Source: Gryganskiella cystojenkinii (taxonomy: Eukaryota > Mortierellomycota > Mortierellomycetes > Mortierellales > Mortierellaceae). Taken from it: a stretch of 57,490 bases of DNA. A model generated the notes under the pieces. It did no database searches. It had not been told where the DNA came from and saw nothing but the letters and a program-made list of their open reading frames with translations. Below, one piece after another: positions 36,476 to 47,200 of the stretch; position 1 is the stretch's first letter; each line of letters opens with the position of its first letter. A program made the translations under genes and the position numbers. The stretch is from NCBI GenBank assembly GCA_015852425.1, contig JAAAIG010000146.1, positions 1 through 57,490 of the forward strand. Direction: 5' to 3'.

Positions 36476-39469
36476 ATGACTCAAATGCAAATCCATAATT
36501 CACTCAGGCTGTAAGAACCCAACCTAGCCTTGCCATTCCATCACTCTACTCATGAGCATTTTCTTAGATGATATAGAGCACTGACTTCGTATACGCGTTT
36601 CCATCTACATTTTAGATACACGAGTCAGGATGCATTCACCCTCGAGCCTGTCTATAACGACCCTTCGGTTGTCACAGAAAATATTGTTATCCAGCGCTCG
36701 ACTGGCGAGGTTCGCTTGAACGGTATTGAAATTTATCATTCTATTCTAGAAAGTCTTTTTTTTCATTTTTTCTGGTTTATCAGACAGGATTCACAGATTC
36801 CTCGGAGAACTGACCCGTCCTTGTACCTTTTTTTTCTCAATCGTCGATATGATCGTGATCAGCCCCAGCAGGAAGGATCTCTGCAGATGAACAAGTCATA
36901 ATGATCTATGGTGTTGTGGGATTTATTCGGTTATTGGCTGGTAAGTGTACACAGGGATAATAATTACTTACGAATATATTCCTAAGAAAAAAATACTTGA
37001 GTATGGTGCCTGGGCAACGTGCACTAACATCCCTTTCCCCTTTGTTACCAACTGGAATGTTTATTATTTTGTTGTCGTTGTTTGTCCATGATTATAGGCG
37101 AATACATGGTCGTGATCACGGATAGGACAAAGATTGGTCGCATCGGAGAGCATGACATCTTTAAGCTCAAGGACTACAAGGTCCTCCCTTTGTCTAGGAA
37201 TAACCTCGCCTTGTCTGAAGCACAGGTAAACGACTCTGACATGCCATTGTTGCGAGCATGGAAAGACATTGAATTCGCGCATACTAACAACTGCAGCACT
37301 CTCCACTTTAACAACAAATAGACCAACGACGAGACGACTTATATCTCGCTACTTCACTCACATCTTCAATCGGGCGAGTTCCATTTTTCATATACCTATG
37401 AGTTTACACATACACTCCAACGACAATCAGCATTGGGGACGAACGCTCTGCCACTCTGGAAACGAGTATGTGATCAGGAAAGCCGTAGGCAATTTTGTTG
37501 GGCTTTATAGCTTACTCGGACGTTAACTCTCAGTATTGGACTCGTTTCTTTTAAAAAAAAATATAGGCAGACGAACGGTTCTTCTGGAACATGCGCCTTC
37601 AGTCAAAGTTCATTGACCACGGAAACCACTATCGAGATCAGGATGTAAGATGAGAAGCCGATGTTGGTTGTTTTTTCTGTCCTGAGCCAAGAAATCAGTC
37701 ATTTTTTGATCAAGTCTAACCAATCTCGACGGGTTCATTTTTTTTAAATCCCTCGATAGCTGAGCAACTTCATCTTGCCAATCGTCAATGGCTTTGCAGA
37801 GATCAAATCCGTTGAGATCAACAACAGAGCATTCACTTTTGCGCTTTTCTCTCGTCGATCTCGGCATCGCGCAGGAACGCGCTATTTTTCACGAGGTATC
37901 GACGCTCAAGGAAACGTTTCTAATTTCAACGAGACGGAGCAAATTGTCGTCTCGGATATGGCCCACCAAACACATGTACCTACGGTACCAGGAGGCTTCA
38001 CGATGATTTCGCATGTTCAGACACGTGGATCGATTCCAGTCTTTTGGGCTCAGATCAACAATATCAAATATACCCCGAAACTGCAAGTCTTTGACGATCC
38101 ACAAACGGTAAGAAAAGGCGCTGGCTTGGACGGGTGTCTTGTTTCTACGTTGATATTAGCCATCAAAGGGACATACTCGCTTACTCCTGCAATTTTTTTT
38201 CATATATGTAGGAGACGGCATTCCGAAGACATTTCGACACGCAAAAGCGATACTATGGACCACAACTTGTCATCAATCTCATCAACAAAAAGGGATACGA
38301 GGGACCTATGGGAGCAGCATTCTCGAAGCAAATTGCGATCCTGAGCGATCCTCAGATCAAGTACTTTCACTTTGATTTTCACCAGGAGTGCAGCAAAATG
38401 AGGTGGCACAGGGTCTCGGTATTGCTGGATCATTTCCGTCAGGATCTTGTTTCTCAAGGGTAAGAACATTAGTGTATATGATTTGCCTTGTATTTGAGTT
38501 TGATTTAATAACATGCTTAATTCTCATCCGCTCTGTAGGTATTTTAAGGCGGAAGTATCAAAGGATGGGCGGCAAAGAGTATACCAGATGCAGACGTCTG
38601 TTGCGCGCACCAACTGCATGGATTGCCTCGATCGAACAAACGTGGTCCAGTCAGAAATTTCGCGGTGGGTCTTGAATAGACAGTTGCAGGACCTTCAGAT
38701 CTTGGCGCCAAACGAACAGTTCGAGACCTCAGAACAATTCGAATCTCTTTTCCGGAATGTTTGGGCGGATAATGCGGATGTCGTCAGTTGTGCCTACTCT
38801 GGCACAGGAGCCTTGAAGACAGATTTTACAAGGTTAGTATTGGGTTGACCAATTTCTAGTGGCACTGTGGTGATATTTTAGCGCACATACTCATTCGACG
38901 AAATATATTTTTTCTATAGGACAGGACGGCGTACAAAGGCAGGTGCTTTACAGGATTTGCAAAACTCGATCGTCAGATACGTCAAGAACAACTTTTTGGA
39001 TGGAGCGCGTCAGGTATGCTTCTTCTCTGGGACCACTTTGTTTCATTCGCAACATAAGAGTTATTAGCCGATACGCCGATCTAATCCACTCGTAATCTTG
39101 TTATAGGACGCGTATGACCTGTTCCTTCTATACGATATTCAGGATGCGGAAGCTCACCCCTTCAGCGACCATCGTCCAGTGCACCTGAAAGTAATCCCGT
39201 TACTCCTAGTCGTCGGGTTTGCGATGTTGGTATCCACTGCGATTATCCCAGAGACGATATGGAGCACACACGTCCTGCTGTTCATTTCATTTTGGATTGC
39301 CGTGATGGTCGGCGTCACTCGTTTTATTCTGATGAACGGTATTTACTATGTGAACTGGCCCCATTTGATCCCTCTGGGCTATGATCTTCCAGTCAGTCAA
39401 TTCATCGACACTCGGACAGATGAGAAACTAGGCACAGCAGAGGTAGAACTTGGATGGAAGAATGAATAG
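36476..39469 (+). CDS. SAC1: SAC1-family phosphoinositide phosphatase
   Basis: Integral ER/Golgi lipid phosphatase removing the phosphate from PI4P and related phosphoinositides. Eleven exons (36476-36510, 36616-36722, 36887-36940, 37098-37225, 37322-37465, 37567-37644, 37760-38107, 38212-38459, 38539-38832, 38920-39013, 39107-39469) give 630 residues; yeast Sac1 has 623. The N-terminal SacN fold shows [19 protein letters not shown], then [15 protein letters not shown]. The Sac catalytic part has [29 protein letters not shown] and the CX5R loop [12 protein letters not shown], with nucleophile Cys407 and Arg413 present. Two transmembrane helices near the end ([19 protein letters not shown] and [15 protein letters not shown]) match the family. 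The start is the first ATG of a 35-nt coding exon; Met4 is an alternative. AATAAA lies 42 nt after the stop. Confidence 0.95.
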
Positions 39470-39990
39470 ATTTACATGCAATCAAGACCGCCCGATGCAC
39501 CTCCGCGTCAAATAAAAAGGAGCCCGCCAGCTGGTGTGGTCTGGTTCAATGTGCAGCAGTTGGATTTCTCAGCCAACTCCCCCAAAAAATGCTTCTCTGC
39601 ATGAAAGTAAAGGGGAAACTCAACATGTCATATTTCAGTCTATGTTTCGGCTCCTGAGAAACTAAAAAGACGAGACAGACAGAAAAAAGAAAAAAAAAAA
39701 AAGAAGGAAAAGGCGCACGCTCAGACACGAGAGACGACCTTGGTAAACAGCCATTCAGGAGGTTGAGCATGCAGGACGAAAGAAGAGCCCGTATGCGTGG
39801 TTACTGGTAGCATGATACCTATTTCATACAAACAAGTCGATCGACGTGCGTCCGCTCCCTTATGCTGTCTTTCCTTCTCTCTTGGTCTCTTCACAGCTAA
39901 AAACTCTTTTTCATGCAATTGCTTGTAATTTTTTCAGGATAATCACAGTCGTTCAATAAGTCTAAGGACCACTTTTTCTCTTGCATATCT
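39470..39990 (+). promoter_or_regulatory. SAC1 3' UTR and upstream region of the small secreted gene
   Basis: 521 bp with AATAAA at 39511-39516. An A-rich block lies around 39685-39705. No additional gene could be supported. Confidence 0.4.
39511..39516 (+). terminator. Polyadenylation signal of SAC1
   Basis: AATAAA 42 nt downstream of the SAC1 stop codon. Confidence 0.5.
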
Positions 39991-40503
39991 ATGACGATGA
40001 TTTCAAGAGCATGGCTACTCTTGCTCTTGCTCCTCGCCTACACAAACACTGGATTGTCAGATGCAGTTTCCGAAACGCCGCCTGCGATCAGTCAAACGCA
40101 CGAAGGCCCTCTCTCAGGATCGCTTGATCGATTTCCCCTCTTAACACATAGACAACTTGGCCAACCAATTTCAAGGCGAGACCATCATCGACACGATTTA
40201 AATAGTAGTGGCGCAATAGCGGGATCGGATTCTGTAGATGTCAGCGCATCCCTGGATACCAGTGGTGGAACTCAACCCCAGGGAGGATCAGGCGGCACGG
40301 AAGCCATGTCCGTGGTCAAGGTCTTGTCCAAGACGAGCACGAATCCAAATCCAGGTCGGATATATCATGGTCCAAGAGTGATGGCGGGAGGTAGACCCTC
40401 AGGTGCGGATCGTGTAGAGGCAAACACAAGATTTGGCCTGGTTCGACCTGTTCCCATTCTGGTTGCTGTGAGTTCATGGCTTACGCTACTGCCCTGGCTC
40501 TGA
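39991..40503 (+). CDS. Small secreted, probably GPI-anchored protein, unknown function
   Basis: Single-exon frame of 170 residues that I do not recognise. The N-terminus is a good signal peptide: MTMISRAWLLLLLLLAYT, with likely cleavage near residues 20-25. The middle is hydrophilic, Ser/Gly/Thr-rich and low in aromatic residues. It contains a dibasic ISRRDHHRHD site near residue 62 that a Kex2-like protease could cut. The last 18 residues (PVPILVAVSSWLTLLPWL) are hydrophobic and end at the stop, preceded by EANTRFG, as in GPI-attachment signals. Location would be the cell surface or wall. There are no cysteines, so it is not a typical disulfide-rich effector. It sits 202 bp before the lysyl-tRNA synthetase start. 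Coding status rests on this signal/tail architecture only; AATAAA follows at 40553-40558. Confidence 0.55.
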   Translation: MTMISRAWLLLLLLLAYTNTGLSDAVSETPPAISQTHEGPLSGSLDRFPLLTHRQLGQPISRRDHHRHDLNSSGAIAGSDSVDVSASLDTSGGTQPQGGSGGTEAMSVVKVLSKTSTNPNPGRIYHGPRVMAGGRPSGADRVEANTRFGLVRPVPILVAVSSWLTLLPWL

Positions 40504-40705
40504 GCGAATGTGCCAGGTATCTGATCCGAGCTCAAAAAGCTTAAAATGCAAAAATAAAAGACAGTCGAATTTTGCTTCTTGAGGGAGCAGTCCCACACCT
40601 GTCTGTCCGTCCGGTCCCTGATAGTGACTCGGACATGTAACAACCGATTCTTGTTACATTTCCTAGCCACATTCATTCAACGCGATCAACTCTTTCACGA
40701 ACCAA

Positions 40706-42952
40706 ATGTCGGCGTCAGCATCACTACGACGTATCGCATTCACAGGGACCACACGGTCCATCGCAGGCAGAAGGAATGTGGACAAACTGATGGTCGGATC
40801 AGTCTCTTCTCTTCGCTCAACTACCCGTCTCTACTCCACAGCCAAGGCACCACCGTCCACAGAGCCACCAACACTGTTGCCTGCAGCACGACTTGCAGAG
40901 TTGAACCGAGTAGGTCTTGCAGCTTACCCTCGCTATGTACCACCAAAGGTGCCCGTGTCCCAGATCAAGGATGTCGTGACTGAATACGAGGGAAAAATCG
41001 AGAAGGGAACCAAGGACGAGTCCAAAAAAGTCACCTTGACTGGTAAAGTACAACAATGGTGCTTTACTTTCGATCTCTACACATAAAGATGCCACAGGAC
41101 AACTCTTGTCTAATATCTTTACTTTGTCTTATATAGGACGCGTCCATAACAAAAGAGATTCGAGCTCAAAGCTCGTGTGGCTGGATATGATTCAGGACGA
41201 TCATGTCATTCAGGCCGTCTTCAACCGCAGGAATTACATTGGATCGGATCAAGACTTTGAGAGGATCGCAAGAAATGTCCACCGTGGCGACATTGTCCGT
41301 ACGTAAATGACAGGCATGGATGGCGGGGTTTCCGGGATAGTCTTGGACGTACGTATTCAAATACTGACCGGCGCAGGATCCTCTCTTCATTTGCTTTCTC
41401 TCTGAACGTTAGAGCTGACGGGATATGTTGGCAGAACACAGACGGGACAGCTCAGTGTCTTTATCACGGATAGCTTCGATCTCCTCTCTCCGTGTCTTCA
41501 CCCGATCCCCACGCGCTCGGGATTGAGGGACCCCGAGAAGCGGTTCAGGAACAGGCATCTTGATTTTTTGGTGAACAGAGAGGGAATCGAAACCCTCAAG
41601 AAGAGACGGGATGTCATCAAATTCATTCGCAACTACTTGGACAGTCGAAACTTTTTGGAAGTGGAAACCCCGATCCTCTCGACTCAAGCCGGTGGTGCGA
41701 ACGCAAAGCCGTTCGTAACCCATGCGAACGCCTTGGATATGGATATGCACATGCGTGTCGCGCCAGAACTCTTTCTCAAGGTAAAATGATCACGAGTGGC
41801 GATCGTTCTTTTTTTTTTTTTTCTTGGGCCATGAAAACTCATATTTTAATACCCACAGCAACTGGTGATAGGAGGTGTCGATCGTGTTTACGAAATGGGC
41901 AAACAATTCAGAAACGAGGGCATCGACGCGGACCATAACCCAGAGTTCACGACTTGCGAATTTTACCAGGCCTATGCCAATCTCGACTCGTTGTTCGAGA
42001 TGACCGAGGATATGCTCCAAGGTATGGCGTATTCCAAACCCATGAAAGAACTAGTTTTTGCTGTTTGTCCAAATTCTAACTCGGGTTTCCTTCCACAATT
42101 TCAGAACTTGTCAAAAATGTCGTCGGATCCACGACGGTACCACATAAGGTATCAGAGGACGAGACCGTGGACCTCTCATTCGCCAAGCCCTTCCGCAAGA
42201 TCAACATCATGGAATGCTTGGAGGAGAAGCTCGGGGGTCCCCTTCCTGATCTTGAGAGTAAGTAGATCGTCCCATCAGGCAATATTTACTCCGGATTTAC
42301 ATCACCGGTGACTGACAGGGCCTCTCGCTCACCTTGTCCTATAGATGAGCCAATCGATGAACTGCTGGAGATCTGCAAAAAGAACCGTGTCTTTGTCTCG
42401 ACACCACACACGGTTCCTCGGGTCATGGACAAGTTAATCTCGCACTTTATAGAGCCAGAGTGTACCCAACCGACATTTTTGTGGGGGCACCCGATTATCA
42501 TGAGTCCACTCGCAAAAGATATTAAGCTTGCCTCTGTAAGTACCTTGTCAAATAGGCTTGTTCTTGAATCTGAGTGTCAAGTCAGCTCGCTGACACTGCA
42601 GATCATTGCTTTTTTGGATGCACAGGGACGTACGGTTGCTGGTCGGTTCGAGTTGTTTGTGGCTGGAAAGGAGATTGTGAACGCGTATGAAGAGTTGAAC
42701 GACCCAGTTCAACAACGTGACAGGTTCACAAAGCAGCAGACAGACAAGGAGAACGGTGATGAAGAGGCACAGCCTATGGACCAGGCCTTTTGCGGTGCTC
42801 TCGAGTACGGCCTTCCTCCAACAGCTGGTTGGGGCATGGGTGTGGACCGTGTTTGCCAGATTTTGACTGGATCTGGTCATATCCGTGATGTACTCGCGTT
42901 CCCTACCATGCGAACTATCAAGCCAGCGCCTGACACCACAAGCGAGAAATAA
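40706..42952 (+). CDS. MSK1: Lysyl-tRNA synthetase, class II, mitochondrial-type
   Basis: Attaches lysine to tRNA-Lys using ATP. Exons 40706-41042, 41137-41298, 41413-41780, 41859-42021, 42105-42257, 42345-42535 and 42626-42952 give 566 residues. The start is basic and Ser/Arg-rich without acids ([31 protein letters not shown]), indicating mitochondrial import. An OB-fold anticodon-binding domain follows ([20 protein letters not shown]). Class II motif 1 is near [17 protein letters not shown], motif 2 is [20 protein letters not shown], and motif 3 is [13 protein letters not shown]. The segment [17 protein letters not shown] is typical of LysRS. All catalytic motifs look intact. It resembles yeast mitochondrial Msk1 more than the cytosolic enzyme because of the leader; dual use cannot be excluded. 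Confidence 0.93.
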
Positions 42953-44230
42953 ACGTCACAGAACTTTATTTGGTAGCATTTCTTGCGTTTTGATGACGAT
43001 AATCCCCTCAGTTTCCCGAAAGGGGTTAAAAATGGAAGGGAACAAAAGAAACCCCCAAACACAAAACAAAAACATCCTCCCAAAAAAAAATCTGCCCACA
43101 GCAGAGAGAGAGAGAGAAAGAGATTGAGCGAAAGGGGAGATGAAAACAACTTCACCACGATTTACACGCTGTGAGACTAGAAAACAACTACTTTTGCTGG
43201 GCAGAATTTTTTTTTGTTCGTCGAAAGAAAAAAAGGCAGCTGCCCGCCTTCATCACAACCCACTTTTTTTTTTTTTTTTTTTTTTATTCATCTGTTCAAA
43301 TCTGCTGACCTCCTCTCCTTTGTGCTGTCCCTCATTCATCAATAACATCCACAGGTAAGATGTTCTGCTGTTGATCCATTCAGATGATGCATCCACATCA
43401 ACTGTCTTTATGGCATGAATCATATTTTGCTTTTTTTTCTGTCTCTCCGCCCCCCTTCACTTTTTATTTTTTTTTGTTCATTTGCCTTGGCACTGTTCTG
43501 CCTCTTGAGGCCCGCTTTCCCGCCGTGCAAAAAGAAATTTTTTCGTTTGTTGTTTGACTGCGCAACCAGTCATGTTTCTTTTTCCATCTGTTCTGCTGAC
43601 CCCGCCCCCGCTAAATTTCATCCCTTTCTTTTCCTCTCCCTCTCCCTCTCCTTTTTTTTTTGCTGAGTGCGCCTCATTATTTCCATTCACACTCTTCATC
43701 CCTGTATTTCCTCCTTCATCACGTGCACGTATCTCTCTTTGCCACCTCTTTTGACCGCCCTTGTACTTGCGCCCACGCCTACACTGAGCCACAAGGACTC
43801 GAGGCGCGTTCTTTATCTGCTTTGCCTTGGCTATGCCCTCTCCCTCTCTTTGCCACTGTGTGTTTCTCCTCTCCATTAAAATCCTCTTTGTCATGTCCTC
43901 AATATTAACCCTTTCCTCTTTTGTTTGGACTCGATTCCCTTCCATCCCTATAGGACTGACACTAGAGAGGTCTCTTTCTATCGTCCGATCTACACGAAAA
44001 ACATCAACACACACTCAATCCCAATCTTCACTCGCCACTCTTTGTCTTTATCAACAAGATAAATCTCCAGTATTTATTTTTCTTGTATCACAAACGGCGA
44101 TACGCGTTTTCTTTTCCGCCTTTGTGCCCGAAAAAAAACACTACTATTCTAACGGAACATCAGGGAACTTCACTTGGTCCGGTGTTTGCCTGATTGTCAA
44201 GCGCGAAAACTTACCAAGGGTTCCCTCAGT
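42953..44230 (+). promoter_or_regulatory. Long pyrimidine-rich region upstream of VID21
   Basis: 1.28 kb without a supported gene between the synthetase stop and the VID21 start. It holds a T23 run (43264-43286), CT-rich DNA from 43400 to 44000, and a - strand frame (43478-44014) that is only the purine-rich complement. It probably contains the promoter and long 5' UTR, perhaps with a noncoding exon. Confidence 0.5.
43264..43286. repeat. Poly-T run of 23 nt
   Basis: Uninterrupted T23 on the + strand upstream of VID21. Confidence 0.9.
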
Positions 44231-47200
44231 ATGGCAGAGGTGAACGAAGCTGTAAGAATGTTTTACTTTTTTATTTATTCAGACTCTATCCTCGATTTGG
44301 CTTTCTTGTGTTCAAAATCACTGACCCTGCAGTACTTGTGTTTTTCTGTCTCCATCCTATAGTTGCCACAGCTAATCAAGATGCGGCTGCAAACCGAGAA
44401 ATCGCATCAAGATCAGATTGAGTATGGTCTTTATCGCTCGTGATGGCCTTATATTTGAAAAAGCATCGACATCTTGTTCAAAACACTAATGCTTTTTCTA
44501 TTGATTTGATCTTCTTTTAATGTCAACAGAGATATTCTCAACCGGAGAGACTTTCTTTTGAAGCAGTTCTATTATATGACACAAGTCGCTGGCACGGAAT
44601 CAAGTCTGGATCCAGAGCAAGACTTTTCAAAGATTGACAAAGAGAAACTGGAAGCCTTCCAGGACGAGCACAAGCTGTCAGAGTATGTATTTAAATTGGT
44701 CATTTTTTGTGGTATGGTTTTTGGTGGCAAACTGGTTACTAATCGGCTATTTGCATTCCATTTTTAAATCAGATCGGACCCCACAATTGGCACACTGAAC
44801 GCAGAGGATATCGTCATGGCCGACCCCGAGACACTCGTCAAGGCGGAGAGTCTCACGCCCACTGTCATGACGCCAACTGAGAGCGCCGTTGTGGTACCTG
44901 ATCTCACTTCCGACTCACCGATGGAGATCGTTGAAACCGAGACAGAAGAGTCCAGCGGCTTGGAGACAAAGAAGACAAACATTAAACGGGAACACACTCC
45001 CACAATACCCGTCGTGGACACAACAAACGTCAATTTGTTCGACGACAACAACCCATCTTCTCCTAAATCCAACGCTGCCACTCCAGAACCCACACATGAC
45101 GACCTCCAGGATCGACAGATGACACCTGAGCCCCGGACTCCTGGAAGTACACCGGGAAGCACACCAGGTGCCACGCCAAATTCAGCAGACACCTCTCCTT
45201 CAAGGAAACTCAAGCGGACGCTCCCGCCACCGGAGCGCATGGTCACACGAGGAGTCAGTGGTGCCATCCGTCATCGCAGCGTCGACGAGATCTTAGGAAG
45301 CTCTGAGCGATCTCCTACAACTCCTAGCGCTCGCCTACAGGACCGATCATCGCCTGGAGCCACTTCGCCTGTGGCTTCTTCTGGAACCAATGTCCTTGCA
45401 GCGTCGCCTTCATTATCTTCATGGTCTGCAGAGACCAACATGAGCACTCCTCCAACGGGCCAGTCTTCTTCCACAAACCTTTCACAACCGGCTGCCAACA
45501 AATTCGCTTCTCTAAAGTTGAACGCGACGAAGAAGCATGCGCTGCCAACTACGACACCGGTGATCATGAAGAGATCAGAGTCTCGGTACGGTTCACGACA
45601 TGAGCGCGGAGACACGGAAGGATCCTCTTACACGAAGCAATCAAAACATGTCGATCTTTACGCTTGGCAGCTTAAAGCCCAGTCTCAACCCATCTACAAG
45701 TCCTTGCAGACCGCAAGCAAGGCACTCACGACCAAGGACTGGAAGGTTGCACGTGAGGAACTCAAGTTGCTGCGAGCAATGCAGAGGATCGAGACGCTCA
45801 AGGCCGGAAACCGCTGGAGTTTCAAGCAGATAAAGAAGCATCGTGGTCCTGCTCGGACAAAGACTCAATGGGACCATCTTTTGGATGAGATGAAGTGGAA
45901 CCAGGTCGACTTTAAGGAAGAGAGAAGGTGGAAGATTGCAACAGCCTATCAGGTTTCACGATGGGTGATGGCCTGGCACCAGGCAGAGGACAAGTCGGCT
46001 ATTTGTGTCGTGGTAAGTGTACATGACTATCATCCTCTGCTGATTTTGATCAGAAATGTTCTATATCTGATTGATGCTAACTCTTACTATTTTTCTTTAT
46101 TGATTCAGCGCCGGGCCATTGTTGAGCGCCTAACTGACAACGATGTCACTATGGAGTCAGCAGAGTCGCCTGCCAAATCCACAGAAAAGCCTGTTAAGCT
46201 AGAGGACTTTGTGGACGATGCCATGGTTATTGACACAGAAGGCATCACTGCCGAGTTTGACGTCCCTTCGAAGGACGGCGAGACTGAGACTGTCGTCAAG
46301 ATGGAGACGGTCGATAGGCCAATGCTTCCTCCGAGCGGAACCGACAGCATCTCAGCAGACGTCACCGCAACAGAAGATGACAGCAAGGCATTGGTGCCCA
46401 AGCTTAAGGATAACGCCAAGGATGACTTCTTGATGATGCCGCCCCCTCTTGCACCATCTGTTGTTCAAACTTGCAGACCTCATATCTTAGACCTCGATGC
46501 GAGTGTCACTGTCTACAGCCTCGACAATTTGGAGGCGTTCTTGGAAGGTGCACCTATTACCTCTCTGGATATCAATGCTCTCTTCCCCGATATTCCTACT
46601 TATGGACCACCAAACCCAGACGAAAACGATGCCTACATTGATGCAGCTGAATATGGCCGCGTGACGATGATCAGCAAGCTCATGGCTTCAAAGGCACCAT
46701 CACTCGACTTTGGTCCTGTCGCCTCTCAAATCGTCTACATCAAACGCAAGAGAGAGCCTTTGGAGGAGATGGATGACTTCGAGGAGGAGGATATTCGAGT
46801 GCCTCGCTTGGAGGGCAAGCACATGACGGCGATACCTGGTACAGAGCCTGTGCGGACTATTCCTGTTCTTTTCCAGCACAAGAAGGCCAAGGATGTACCC
46901 ATGACTCCGATTCGGCGCCCCTCCCCACCAGGTCCTCTGGCTGTGAAGATTGCAGTTGTCTGGACAAGTGACGAAGAAGAGCTTTTGATGACGTTGATCA
47001 AGCCCTTCCAGTACAACTGGGACTTGATCTCGGATCTGTTCAACTCTATGCGTGGGCCTATTATCTCAACGGAGCGTCGAACGCCTTATGACTGTTATGA
47101 GAAATGGGCAAAGAAGGAAGGATCCATGTCGGGCGCAAACGGGGCGCAGGCTGCTGAGAATGGCCAATCTGCATTGATTCCTATTGGCAACCTGCCCAAC

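Noticed and set aside
894..39469. A membrane-traffic gene cluster (palC, TBC1D5-like, TVP23, SAC1)
   Set aside because: Genes are on both strands, interspersed with unrelated genes, and are common housekeeping functions; no sign of coordinated arrangement.
43478..44014. 178-residue basic frame on the - strand upstream of VID21
   Set aside because: It is the purine-rich complement of a pyrimidine-rich promoter, low-complexity, with no recognisable domain.
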